This document shows, one piece after another, positions 8,772 through 16,476 of a stretch of 64,000 bases of DNA. The first letter of the stretch is position 1; every line of letters starts with the position of its first letter. A program made the translations under genes and the position numbers. The notes below the pieces were generated by a model. It was not told the DNA's origin. It did no database searches and saw only the letters and a list, made by a program, of their open reading frames with translations. Source of the DNA: Flavihumibacter sp. UBA7668 (GTDB lineage Bacteria; Bacteroidota; Bacteroidia; Chitinophagales; Chitinophagaceae). Location: contig NZ_DLHM01000007.1 in NCBI RefSeq assembly GCF_002483205.1, forward strand, positions 620,001 to 684,000. The letters run 5' to 3'.

Positions 8772-9352
8772 CGGGATGAGTTTTCGAGTGCTGGATAAAG
8801 TGTAAGAAACTTACCAAACGACCATAGTGCGTCATCTACTTCTTTCCTTGTATGATGAGAACAATCACTGTGTAGGGATTGAAAGAATGGCACGTAGTTC
8901 GTTACAAAAAAGCTCAAAATCCCAGCTGCCTTTTTTTCCTCATTACTATCACTACGTAAATACCGGTATGCCCTATAAACATGCTGATCAAAAATTGGAG
9001 TTTTATCAGGTTGGATCACGTGCTTAAGGAAGATTTGCCAAACGGGGGTAATCCATCCAAAATGCTCACTGAAAGAGTCCTCATCAAACTGGTTGCGTAG
9101 GTGATTTATGAGCTCGATTTTCGAAATGATCCGGTTAAAAGTGGATTCTTTCCTCTGACTGAGCCGCATCCCGTTTTTCCAGCAGAAAAGCTTGTAAAGA
9201 TCAGTCCTGGTGAAGCTTTCCAGATTGATGTTTTCAGTGTACCATCTCATGTTAGGATAAGTGTATTGGCTTTTCCAGAAGTCCACAAATTCATCGGCAC
9301 TTGAATCCGCTGGTTTAAAGATGATTAATCTGTTGTTTGCTTTGGTTGTCAT
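8768..9352 (-). CDS. Unknown gene inside the type I R-M operon
   Basis: This 194-residue soluble protein lies between hsdM and hsdS and is coupled to hsdS by a 4-base overlap, so it must be made with the system. I do not recognise the family. Visible features are a basic N-terminus, an aromatic-rich middle (KLFCWKNGMRLSQRK, EHFGWITPVWQIFLKH) and a helical C-terminal half. The sequence DQHVYRAYRYLRS suggests a helical DNA- or protein-binding segment. Its fixed place suggests an accessory role, for example control of restriction or assembly of the complex. No catalytic motif was found, so this is inference from context only. Confidence 0.7.
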   Translation of the reverse strand: MTTKANNRLIIFKPADSSADEFVDFWKSQYTYPNMRWYTENINLESFTRTDLYKLFCWKNGMRLSQRKESTFNRIISKIELINHLRNQFDEDSFSEHFGWITPVWQIFLKHVIQPDKTPIFDQHVYRAYRYLRSDSNEEKKAAGILSFFVTNYVPFFQSLHSDCSHHTRKEVDDALWSFGKFLTLYPALENSSR

Positions 9353-9377
9353 GCCGGCTGTAATGTTCAGACTTTGT

Positions 9378-11093
9378 TTAATCCAGGATCTGATGGATCA
9401 AACCATCTGTTTCCTTTTCAAGGTTCAGAATATCTTTCCGGATTTCTTCCAGTGATCGCAGGTCTTTGAACTGATAAAAATACCTGGTGAAATTGATTTC
9501 GTACCCCACTTTCGTTTTTTCTGCATCAATCCAAGCATCTGGCACGTGAGGAAGTACCTCTCGGTTAAAGTACTCCATGATATCTTCCTTCAACGGTACG
9601 TTTTCATTGTCCCTCAGGTCCGCATCAGCTTTGATCTTTCCTTTTTTATCCTTTACAGGCTTGCCACCTTCGAGCAGGGGACGTTCTACCGTTAAGCGGT
9701 AGTAACCAAAGTCTTCATTGTCAAAAATTTTACAGTACTCACCTTCAGAAAAGTCACCGTAGATCTTAGTTATTTCATTGATATGATCAATGGCGATCTC
9801 GTTGCGCTTGTTACCCAGGCTCCTGGTCATTTTTCGGTAAAAGCTGGTTGCATTTACCAATTGGACCTTGCCTTTCCACTTCTTTTCTTTTTTGTTGGTA
9901 ACTATCCAGATGTAAGTTGAGATGCCTGTGTTGTAAAATAACTGATCAGGCAGCGCAACAATCGCTTCCAGCATATCACTTTCGATGATCCAGCGTCGGA
10001 TTTCACTTTCTCCACTTCCTGCCCCTCCTGAGAATAGCGGTGATCCGTTAAAAACGATTCCGATGCGGGAGCCGTCTCCAGAATGATCCATCTTTGAGAT
10101 CAGGTGTTGTAAAAAAAGCAACGACCCATCTGAAATCCTTGGTAAGCCAGCTCCAAACCGACCAGCGAATCCTTTTTTGTCATATTCATCACGGATTGCT
10201 TTCTCGGCCTTTTTCCATTCAACCCCAAACGGTGGATTAGCCAGCATGTAGTGAAACTTGTTATCTGGTAGTTTATCCTCCGTAAATGAGTTCCCATTTT
10301 TAATGTTATCCGGCTTCTGTCCCTTAATCAGCATTTCCGATTTGCAGATCGCATATGACTCCGCATTTAGCTCCTGACCAAAGAGCTCCAGTCGGGCATC
10401 TGGGTTCAATTGCTGTACGTATTCTTCAGCTACCGATAGCATTCCCCCGGTTCCTGAAGCACAATCGTATAGGGTTTTAACGATCCCTGCTTTGCTTAAA
10501 ATTTTACGATCATTGATGAAAAGCAAGTTCACCATCAACCGTATTACTTCCCTGGGGGTGAAGTGTTCACCAGCGGTTTCGTTTGAGATTTCCGCAAATT
10601 TACGGATCAGTTCTTCGAAGACATAACCCATGCTCATGTTGTCGATGCGAGCAGGGCTCAGATCAATTTCCTGAAACCGCTTTGTTACCGCAAAGAGTAA
10701 GTTGTTGGAATCTAGCTTTTGGATTTGTTTTTCAAATTCAAACTTTTCGAAAATATCGCGGGTTTGTTCTGAGAAACCGTTGATGTATTCCTGCAGATTG
10801 GCAGCAAGGTGTCCGGGATCGCCAATAAGTTTATCGAAGTCGTATTTGGACCGGTTGTGGAACTGCAATCCGGCTGCCTGGTTAAGCACTGGGTCGATAT
10901 TCTGAATTCCAGCTCCCTTTACTTTTTCGTATCGTTTCAGGACCGCATCTTTGGTGGGCTTAAGTACTCCGTCCAGGCGACGTAGTATAGTGAAGGGAAG
11001 GATGACCTTACCGTACTCAGCCTGTTTGTAATCACCACGGAGTAGATCCGCTACTGACCAGATGAAGTTGGCAATTTCTCGAAAGTTGTTCAT
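9378..11093 (-). CDS. hsdM: Type I restriction enzyme, methylase subunit
   Basis: This 571-residue N6-adenine methyltransferase is the modification subunit. An HsdM N-terminal helical domain (residues 5-140) is followed by the catalytic domain. The joining motif GEHFTPREV is at 175-183, the AdoMet-binding motif CASGTGG at 211-217, and the catalytic NPPFG at 286-290. It uses HsdS for target choice and forms the M2S core that HsdR joins. It is first in the operon, and the 435 bases upstream of it must hold the promoter. All key residues are present. Confidence 0.95.
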   Translation of the reverse strand: MNNFREIANFIWSVADLLRGDYKQAEYGKVILPFTILRRLDGVLKPTKDAVLKRYEKVKGAGIQNIDPVLNQAAGLQFHNRSKYDFDKLIGDPGHLAANLQEYINGFSEQTRDIFEKFEFEKQIQKLDSNNLLFAVTKRFQEIDLSPARIDNMSMGYVFEELIRKFAEISNETAGEHFTPREVIRLMVNLLFINDRKILSKAGIVKTLYDCASGTGGMLSVAEEYVQQLNPDARLELFGQELNAESYAICKSEMLIKGQKPDNIKNGNSFTEDKLPDNKFHYMLANPPFGVEWKKAEKAIRDEYDKKGFAGRFGAGLPRISDGSLLFLQHLISKMDHSGDGSRIGIVFNGSPLFSGGAGSGESEIRRWIIESDMLEAIVALPDQLFYNTGISTYIWIVTNKKEKKWKGKVQLVNATSFYRKMTRSLGNKRNEIAIDHINEITKIYGDFSEGEYCKIFDNEDFGYYRLTVERPLLEGGKPVKDKKGKIKADADLRDNENVPLKEDIMEYFNREVLPHVPDAWIDAEKTKVGYEINFTRYFYQFKDLRSLEEIRKDILNLEKETDGLIHQILD

Positions 11094-11528
11094 GTTTTAA
11101 GGGGGGGTAACTGTGTAAAGGATCTGTGTTCAATTAAAAAGTCCAAACCAAGGAAGGTTATTATCATCTACCACCGTTTTTTTCTCTGAATTCGGCTTCA
11201 AAGAAAAGACCATATTGGTTGTCGTGAGTATACGAAATCTGGGAAACTGTACGTGACTCATTCTGCTTCAGGGGATTAAGTTTATTCGGTTGCGCTACAA
11301 AGTAAGTATTTTTCGGACTGCTTCAAAGTGAACAAGTTAAAGGCTGCTCAGCTTTCCAGGAAGACATGGAGTATTCTTCTACCTTACCGCTTTTATGGGA
11401 GAATATCAAAATGGTCCCACTGGACCAAGCCCCTGGCAAGGAGTGGGACGGGACAGAGGTAAGTAAAAAAAGTTTAATATATCTCTTCTTTTATATTGTC
11501 CCGTCCCAACTCTTTACTGGGGGTTGGG
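11094..11528. other. 435-base intergenic region upstream of hsdM
   Basis: No gene was found here. The region holds the hsdM leader and promoter (not identified with certainty), a 6-bp hairpin TGGTCC/GGACCA at 11412-11427, and a near-perfect inverted repeat at 11441-11512. The pair of inverted elements may end transcription of the upstream RepA-like gene or act as a control site for the restriction operon. Confidence 0.4.
11441..11512. repeat. Inverted repeat with GGGACGGGACA core
   Basis: The left arm GAGTGGGACGGGACA (11441-11455) and right arm TGTCCCGTCCCAACTC (11497-11512) pair over 15 bases with a single-base bulge. They are separated by 41 A/T-rich bases. The distance suits either a long-loop terminator for the RepA-like gene or two half-sites bound by one protein. 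Confidence 0.6.
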
Positions 11529-12515
11529 TCATGAGCCGCTAACCTTTACACCTTCAAGTGAATATTTAACACCGGCATTTGTTAACATACGGCCTACCGT
11601 TGACTTACTTATTTTATTACCCTCAGAGGTTAATTTCTCGGCAATCTCCCTGGTAGAAAGTCCTTCTTGTTCTAACTCAACAACCCTGGAAAGAAGCTGA
11701 GCATCATTCGACTTTCCAGTTGGTTTTCCTTTTTTCAAGTCCAGCTGGGTTCCTGTAAATTCAAAAGCAAGCGAAATCGGATTAACTTCCAGTTGGTACC
11801 CGATCTTTTTCTGAACCTGTGAGTAATTATTACCCTTGAGGATTCGGAGTATCCGGTAGTCGTCGTTATCAGGATCGAACCTGAGGTCAATTACACTCCT
11901 GCTTGCTGATTCAATTGCTTGAGAACCGAGTATGCCTTGCTTACCAGAGTCTTCCTTTTGCGCTGATTTGTTTTTGTGGTGGACCATGATGATCGGTACC
12001 TTAAACTTGTTACTCAGCTTTTTAAACGGTTTTAGATAATTTCTGACAGAAATGGTGTTATTCAAGTCTCCGTTGAAGTGATCCGAGAATACGTCGAGAA
12101 TTATCAAACCGAGTGGCAACTGTTGAGCAAATTTTTCCAGGTTTGATGGAAGATCTCTCAATTCTTCATTAACGATAAACAAGTTGTTTAATAAGGGCTG
12201 TTCTGCGGGGTCAATGTTATACAGCGATATTCTCTTTTTTAACTGACCAGCACCATCTTCCGTAGTAATGTACATTGCTCGGTTTTGAGTTGGATCAAGT
12301 TTTAATCCAACAAAGTTGTCCCGTCCGAGAGCCACAGCCATGGCAAGCTGAAATGCAAAAAGGCTTTTTCCAACCTCTGATTCACCAACCAGGAAGGTAA
12401 TTCCTTCGCTTGGTATAAGGCCATCAACTAGGTTGGAGTCGTAATTATTGGGGTCATTCAGGATGTCAAAAGCTGTGTTTGAAAAGGCTTTGGGCAGGTT
12501 GGGCAGAGTTTGCAT
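11529..12515 (-). CDS. RepA-like AAA ATPase with C-terminal HTH
   Basis: This 328-residue protein is a RecA-fold ATPase of the AAA_25/RepA helicase group. The Walker A motif is GESEVGKS in the first 60 residues, and the Walker B strand is LGLIILDVFSDHF. The strand PIIMVHHKNKS is the usual RepA motif 3, and GSQAIESASRSVIDLRF follows. The last 50 residues hold a resolvase-like helix-turn-helix (LSTREIAEKLTSEGNKISKSTVGRML). Such proteins open DNA at replication origins of plasmids and integrative elements. It lies between the HTH gene at 12670 and the hsdM leader, so a role in element replication or copy control is likely but not shown. Confidence 0.75.
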   Translation of the reverse strand: MQTLPNLPKAFSNTAFDILNDPNNYDSNLVDGLIPSEGITFLVGESEVGKSLFAFQLAMAVALGRDNFVGLKLDPTQNRAMYITTEDGAGQLKKRISLYNIDPAEQPLLNNLFIVNEELRDLPSNLEKFAQQLPLGLIILDVFSDHFNGDLNNTISVRNYLKPFKKLSNKFKVPIIMVHHKNKSAQKEDSGKQGILGSQAIESASRSVIDLRFDPDNDDYRILRILKGNNYSQVQKKIGYQLEVNPISLAFEFTGTQLDLKKGKPTGKSNDAQLLSRVVELEQEGLSTREIAEKLTSEGNKISKSTVGRMLTNAGVKYSLEGVKVSGS

Positions 12516-12669
12516 AAGAGCGGGGTGTTGTTTTGTAATAAAAAAATCTTGTAACAGATTTGAAAAGTTGTTGTTGTTTGCTGACTTGAATCGAGTACTT
12601 CTGATTCGTAGCTTGTTGACTTTGATCTGGAGGGGGTCGGGTATTCATGTTTTTGCTTTATGTTGAGTG

Positions 12670-13065
12670 TTAAAAATTTACGATGATCCGGTCCGGTTGA
12701 ATTTCAACTGATTTCGCTTTACTGTCAATTGTGACCGTGGTTCCATTTACAACGAACTTGTAAGATCCGTTTGACGGTAAATTGACTGTGTGTTCACTAG
12801 AGAATTGCTTCGTTGGAAACGGTTGCCCTGTAACACCACGAAAAAAGTTTGGAGCTTTTTCAGCAGCCCTTTCGATGAAGCTCTGCGGACGCCTTCCTCG
12901 TATGTCAGGGAAGTTCCACCCTTGTTTTTTCCATCTCCCTTTGTGGTAATGAATGGTAGACACAGCAACATTGAACTTTTGTGCAATTTCTTCGGGTGTA
13001 AGCCCTGATTTTGCAAGCTCAAGAATCTGCTGTAGATCCTCCATTGAGAGATGTGGTTTTGACAT
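12670..13065 (-). CDS. Helix-turn-helix DNA-binding protein
   Basis: This 131-residue protein has an N-terminal helix-turn-helix (LAKSGLTPEEIAQKFNVAVSTIHYHKGRW, about residues 17-46) of the Homeodomain-like/resolvase type. A short basic linker follows (GRRPQSFIERAAEK), then a small beta-rich C-terminal part. It precedes the RepA-like gene by 154 bases and probably controls it. Its promoter is unusually clear (13133-13163), and the -35-like TTTG lies inside the first of three ATCTACAAA repeats, which suggests autoregulation. Partner and ligand are unknown. Confidence 0.7.
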   Translation of the reverse strand: MSKPHLSMEDLQQILELAKSGLTPEEIAQKFNVAVSTIHYHKGRWKKQGWNFPDIRGRRPQSFIERAAEKAPNFFRGVTGQPFPTKQFSSEHTVNLPSNGSYKFVVNGTTVTIDSKAKSVEIQPDRIIVNF

Positions 13066-13132
13066 AATAGTTTTTTTTAAACTGTAGAGCTTGTTCTATG
13101 ACAGTCAATTAACAGTCTGATTTCGTGCGTCA

Positions 13133-13163
13133 CAAACATAGAACTTTGGACAACATCTACAAA
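13133..13163 (-). promoter_or_regulatory. Bacteroidota-type promoter of the HTH gene
   Basis: On the minus strand TTTG (13163-13160) is followed by exactly 19 bases and TATGTTTG (13140-13133). This matches the known Bacteroidota consensus TTTG-N19-TAnnTTTG. Transcription would start near 13126, about 60 bases before the ATG. Confidence 0.7.
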
Positions 13164-13206
13164 ATAATTTTCAAAAAGATCTACAAATTTGTGTGTGATC
13201 TACAAA
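13155..13206. repeat. Three direct ATCTACAAA repeats
   Basis: Copies lie at 13155-13163, 13179-13187 and 13198-13206, with spacings of 24 and 19 bases. The first overlaps the -33 box of the HTH gene promoter, so the array is a candidate operator. The uneven spacing makes replication iterons less likely. Confidence 0.6.
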
Positions 13207-13272
13207 GCTGCTAAGTGTTTTCGATCAGCTAAGTGGGGAAAAAGAAGTCCTGATATTTGGAAGAAGATGAAA

Positions 13273-13288
13273 CCCCACCGAAGTGGGG
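13273..13288 (-). terminator. Hairpin terminator after lipoprotein gene
   Basis: CCCCAC (13273-13278) and GTGGGG (13283-13288) enclose CGAA, which reads as a stable TTCG tetraloop on the minus strand. A short T run follows on that strand, 9 bases past the lipoprotein stop codon. Confidence 0.6.
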
Positions 13289-13296
13289 CTTTATCA

Positions 13297-13770
13297 TTAT
13301 CGCAACTGGAGGTTTTCAAACTTTCCGTTTTCGATAGGAACAGTTTTCCGTTGTCCGTTTAACAGTCTGTAGCTCATCGTTCCGCTTAACGTCCCTGAGT
13401 GATACTTGGCATCTTTGATCCTGGTGATCTTTACAGTACCGGTTCCACGGAAGTCCATAAGTCCATCCAACTGCCAGTCAAAAAGATTCTGATCATGGTA
13501 TTCTCCGGTTTGTAGTACGCTGGAAGAAGCAGTATTTGTCCAAAAATTGACAAACTCCCTATCCCGCTGTGCTACGAACCTGAACCCGTGCTTATCGCTG
13601 TTGTTCGAGTAAACAATGTGACATCTGTGGTGACCTTCGAAAGCAAAAGTTTTCCCGTCCAGTGTAAATTCTAGTGTTGCTTCAGGAATCGATGCTTCTT
13701 CTTTTGACTTGGAACATCCGACCAGGGTTACGGTTGCTGCAACAACAAACAGCATCATCATCTTTTTCAT
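13297..13770 (-). CDS. Small lipoprotein
   Basis: This 157-residue protein has a lipoprotein signal peptide: basic MKKMMM, a hydrophobic stretch and a lipobox ending in LVGC at residue 19. After a short charged linker (SKSKEE) the mature part is a predicted all-beta domain (LEFTLDGKTFAFEG, GTVKITRI, GTLSGTMSYRLLNGQ). Many Bacteroidota lipoproteins of unknown function have this plan. It is probably anchored in the outer membrane. It lies between the integrase and the HTH gene with its own terminator, and its link with the element is unclear. Confidence 0.65.
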   Translation of the reverse strand: MKKMMMLFVVAATVTLVGCSKSKEEASIPEATLEFTLDGKTFAFEGHHRCHIVYSNNSDKHGFRFVAQRDREFVNFWTNTASSSVLQTGEYHDQNLFDWQLDGLMDFRGTGTVKITRIKDAKYHSGTLSGTMSYRLLNGQRKTVPIENGKFENLQLR

Positions 13771-13895
13771 CTTTTGATTTTTTTAATGCCTACTCTATGA
13801 TCCGGTTTTCGGCTACTCCCGGTTTGTTCGTATATAGCTGATAATCAGCAGGTTGTATATCCTCTTGGTATAGATCCATCCGCAGAGCGTATCGG

Positions 13896-15020
13896 TTACA
13901 GTTCGAGTAGGTGTACATGGTCATCATTTTGCTCGACTCCAACACTTCGCAGATATGTAAGAGTAACTGTCAATGAGCTATGCCCCATTAGGTTCTTCAC
14001 GACAAAAGCATCTTTCGTTTTTTTGTAAATCTCCACAGCTGCAGTATGTCGGAACGAGTAGAGAGTGTGCGATCGTTCTACCAGGGATTCTTTTTTGAGT
14101 TCAGGTTTTATCCTGGACCATAGCGTTGAGAAGTAACTGACGTTTAGTTCTTGTACCGTTCCAGTGAAAACGTTAGCTTCAGGAGGTAGATCCATTACAC
14201 CGTGGTCAATAAGCACTTCACGTACAAATCTGGGAATGGCAACTGTTCTGATCCTTTTGCCTTTATTTGCATTTCCAGCAAGCGTGATGTGGGTGATACT
14301 CTGGTCAATATCGGATCTTTTAAGCTTTCGGATTTCCTGGTGGGGGCGTAGTAAGCAACCATACATCAAGCAACAGCAAAGATGAAGCTTGGGACTTTTC
14401 GAAGCGATGATACTTAAAACTCGGTTAAGCTGGTTTCTCTCATATGGTTTGTGAAGCGTTGCCTTTTCCCTTACCCGTTTGATTTGTTTCACCGGATTTT
14501 CGGAGATCACTTTCTTTGATTGAAGAAGAGAGAATAATGCTCCCAGTGTTCTTCTTTTGGTCATGTAATAAGTTGCTGATGTACTGAAGCAGGATAGAAA
14601 CTCTTGCATTACCCTAGGTGGAAGCTGTTTTAAAGCAACCGACTCCACCTTTTTCTCTCTCAAAAACTGATGCAGTTGTCGACATACAGTGATCAGGTCA
14701 CGTTTGTAAGATGCACTAAAATCTACCCTCTCTAGTTCCCTGGAAAGCCAGGTCGGAAGCTGCCGAATGCTTATTGACTCTGCTACGCTGTGTTCCGTAG
14801 GCACAGAAACCCAGCCTTTCTCGAGACGTTTTCTAAACTCAAAAAGCAGGTGTTTGAGTGCCTTTTCGCGATTCCTGGGATCTTTCTGGTGATTCGGGAA
14901 ACAGTCGATACCGAGAGCGCTTCCATTGTAAAGCCGCACCCTGGTCCCGTTTACATAAGAAAGAACATAGCCTCTTTTGGTGGGGTCCTTGAGTCCCACG
15001 ATCTTTGGTTCTGAGAACAT
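13896..15020 (-). CDS. Tyrosine recombinase (integrase)
   Basis: This 374-residue phage-type integrase has an N-terminal arm-binding region, a SAM-like core-binding domain (about residues 95-190) and a catalytic C-terminal domain. The catalytic pattern is visible: Arg in YGCLLRPHQEIRKL, the HTLYSFRH box with the second Arg, His in LMGHSS and the nucleophile Tyr in VTLTYLRS. All are present, so the enzyme should be active. Its ATG lies 67 bases from a tRNA-Phe gene, the likely attachment site of the element to the left. The gene points away from the tRNA, and the element lies on the 5' side of the tRNA, which is not the usual layout for insertion at a tRNA 3' end. Confidence 0.92.
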   Translation of the reverse strand: MFSEPKIVGLKDPTKRGYVLSYVNGTRVRLYNGSALGIDCFPNHQKDPRNREKALKHLLFEFRKRLEKGWVSVPTEHSVAESISIRQLPTWLSRELERVDFSASYKRDLITVCRQLHQFLREKKVESVALKQLPPRVMQEFLSCFSTSATYYMTKRRTLGALFSLLQSKKVISENPVKQIKRVREKATLHKPYERNQLNRVLSIIASKSPKLHLCCCLMYGCLLRPHQEIRKLKRSDIDQSITHITLAGNANKGKRIRTVAIPRFVREVLIDHGVMDLPPEANVFTGTVQELNVSYFSTLWSRIKPELKKESLVERSHTLYSFRHTAAVEIYKKTKDAFVVKNLMGHSSLTVTLTYLRSVGVEQNDDHVHLLEL

Positions 15021-15087
15021 GATTTTTACGGTTTAGTGACGCATTGGGTGACTCACCGTAACTCTCAAAACCCTGTAATGCAGTACT

Positions 15088-15160
15088 GGTGCGGTAGCTC
15101 AGTTGGTAGAGCAAAGGACTGAAAATCCTTGTGTCGCCGGTTCGATTCCGGCCCACACCA
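15088..15160 (+). tRNA. tRNA-Phe (GAA)
   Basis: A full cloverleaf of 73 bases without encoded CCA. The D arm is GCTC/GAGC, the anticodon stem AAGGA/TCCTT has loop CTGAAAA with anticodon GAA at 15121-15123, the T arm is GCCGG TTCGATT CCGGC, and the discriminator is A. The acceptor stem GGTGCGG/CCACACC has one C-A mismatch at pair 5-68. It is followed by an intrinsic terminator. The gene adjoins an integrase and probably marks an attachment site. Confidence 0.93.
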
Positions 15161-15164
15161 CGAA

Positions 15165-15210
15165 AAAGAAGCAGTTACGGAGTAAAATCTGTAGCTGCTT
15201 TTTTTTTGTG
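15165..15210 (+). terminator. Terminator after tRNA-Phe
   Basis: The outer stem AAGCAG/CTGCTT encloses partly paired bases and is followed by an uninterrupted T run. It starts a few bases past the tRNA 3' end. Confidence 0.6.
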
Positions 15211-15333
15211 CAACATTTAAGTGATTGTTTGATCTTGGCTATAATCCTAATATTTTATTTACACGTTATCGCAAGCTGAGAGGTCTTCTTCTGGGAACTG
15301 CTGAATGTTCGGTGCAAAATTATATATTCATTT

Positions 15334-15383
15334 ATAAGGTTATACCCTTATTTTTATTATTGTATTTTAAGGTTATAACCTTA
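15334..15383. promoter_or_regulatory. Two operator-like palindromes before HTH/Fic pair
   Basis: TAAGGTTATAACCTTA (15368-15383) is a perfect 16-base palindrome. A degenerate copy, ATAAGGTTATACCCTTAT, lies at 15334-15351. Both continue into TTTTTAT. They lie 33-82 bases before the HTH gene start and are the likely binding sites of its product, as is usual for antitoxin-type regulators. Confidence 0.65.
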
Positions 15384-15415
15384 TTTTTATAGCTTAAAAC
15401 ATACCAATAAAAATT

Positions 15416-15880
15416 ATGAAGGGCGCTAATAATCTACTAGTTGTCAGGCAATTAGATAAAAAATTAAAACGATTTAAACCTTTGCAGAAGTCTCCTGCAC
15501 CATCTGAAGGATGGTTAAAAGCAATACGCAAATCTTTAAATATGTCTCTAGTGCAATTAGGTAGTCGAATATCAATTACATCCCAAAGTTTGAAAGAAGT
15601 TGAAAACCGGGAAGTAAACGGTACAGTTACGTTGAACAAGCTCAAAGAGGTCGGTGATGCTTTAGGGCTTCGCCTTGTATACGGTTTTGTACCCTATGAA
15701 GAAACACTTGAGAAAATGATTGAGAAGAAGGCCTCTGAAATAGCCAGGAAAATCGTAACGCGAACTTCTATATCCATGAAACTTGAAGATCAGGAAAACA
15801 CTCAAAAGCGACTTAATCAGGCAATTAAAGAATTGACAGAGGAACTCAAAAGACAAATACCTAAAAGTTTATGGGACTAG
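15416..15880 (+). CDS. Mobile mystery protein A (XRE-type HTH)
   Basis: This 154-residue protein fits the family called mobile mystery protein A. That family always occurs just upstream of a Fic partner and is frequent on plasmids and islands. The N-terminal half holds an XRE helix-turn-helix (GWLKAIRKSLNMSLVQLGSRI, then TSQSLKEVENRE, about residues 36-70). The second half is a charged helix. It probably acts as repressor and antitoxin of the Fic protein. Two palindromes in its leader (15334-15383) are candidate operators. The gene overlaps its partner by 10 bases. Confidence 0.85.
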   Translation: MKGANNLLVVRQLDKKLKRFKPLQKSPAPSEGWLKAIRKSLNMSLVQLGSRISITSQSLKEVENREVNGTVTLNKLKEVGDALGLRLVYGFVPYEETLEKMIEKKASEIARKIVTRTSISMKLEDQENTQKRLNQAIKELTEELKRQIPKSLWD

Positions 15881-16473
15881 TTTTACATTACGAAGAAGGT
15901 CAAACGCCTCTTGATGAAGATGAAAAAGAGGGTTTGCTTATTCCCTCTGTTACAACAAGAAGAGAATTAGATGAGGTTGAGCAAAGAAATATTGAAGAAG
16001 CCATTCGATGGACAATGGAACGAAGGAAAAGATTTACTGCAACTGAAATCCTAACTGAACAATTCAATAAAGAATTACATAAACGAATGATTGGTGATGT
16101 TTGGAAATGGGCAGGCACATTCAGGAATTCAAATAAAAATATAGGTGCCGATAAATTTCAAATTAGCACTGAATTGCGTACCCTTTTAGAGGATTGTACG
16201 TTTTGGATCGAGAATAAATCTTTTAGTGAGGATGAAATTGCTATTCGATTTAAGCATCGCCTGGTATCTATTCACTGTTTTGCCAATGGCAATGGAAGAC
16301 ATTCACGTCTCATGGCAGATATTATCGCCGAGAAAATATTTGCAAGAGAAGTATTCTCGTGGGGTGGACAAGATTTAGCTCAAACCGGAGAAATCCGTTC
16401 CACCTATCTGGCAGCATTGCGTGCGGCTGATCAGGGGAATTACAAGAAACTTATAGAATTTGCAAGGATGTAA
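15871..16473 (+). CDS. Mobile mystery protein B (Fic domain)
   Basis: This 200-residue Fic protein carries the full catalytic motif HCFANGNGRHSR at residues 135-146, close to the consensus HPFxxGNGRxxR. It should transfer AMP or another nucleotide group to a target protein. It matches mobile mystery protein B, the constant partner of the upstream HTH protein, and the 10-base overlap supports co-translation. I see no clear inhibitory (S/T)xxxE(G/N) helix, so control by the partner or at transcription is likely. A toxin role is inferred; the target is unknown. Confidence 0.87.
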   Translation: MGLVLHYEEGQTPLDEDEKEGLLIPSVTTRRELDEVEQRNIEEAIRWTMERRKRFTATEILTEQFNKELHKRMIGDVWKWAGTFRNSNKNIGADKFQISTELRTLLEDCTFWIENKSFSEDEIAIRFKHRLVSIHCFANGNGRHSRLMADIIAEKIFAREVFSWGGQDLAQTGEIRSTYLAALRAADQGNYKKLIEFARM

Positions 16474-16476
16474 TTT

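Noticed and set aside
13155..13206. Replication iterons for the RepA-like ATPase
   Set aside because: Only three copies with uneven spacing, and the first lies on a promoter box, which fits an operator better.
14839..15156. Open frame running through the tRNA-Phe gene on the minus strand
   Set aside because: It is antisense to the tRNA and overlaps the integrase in another frame; the peptide is the usual false protein from a tRNA gene.
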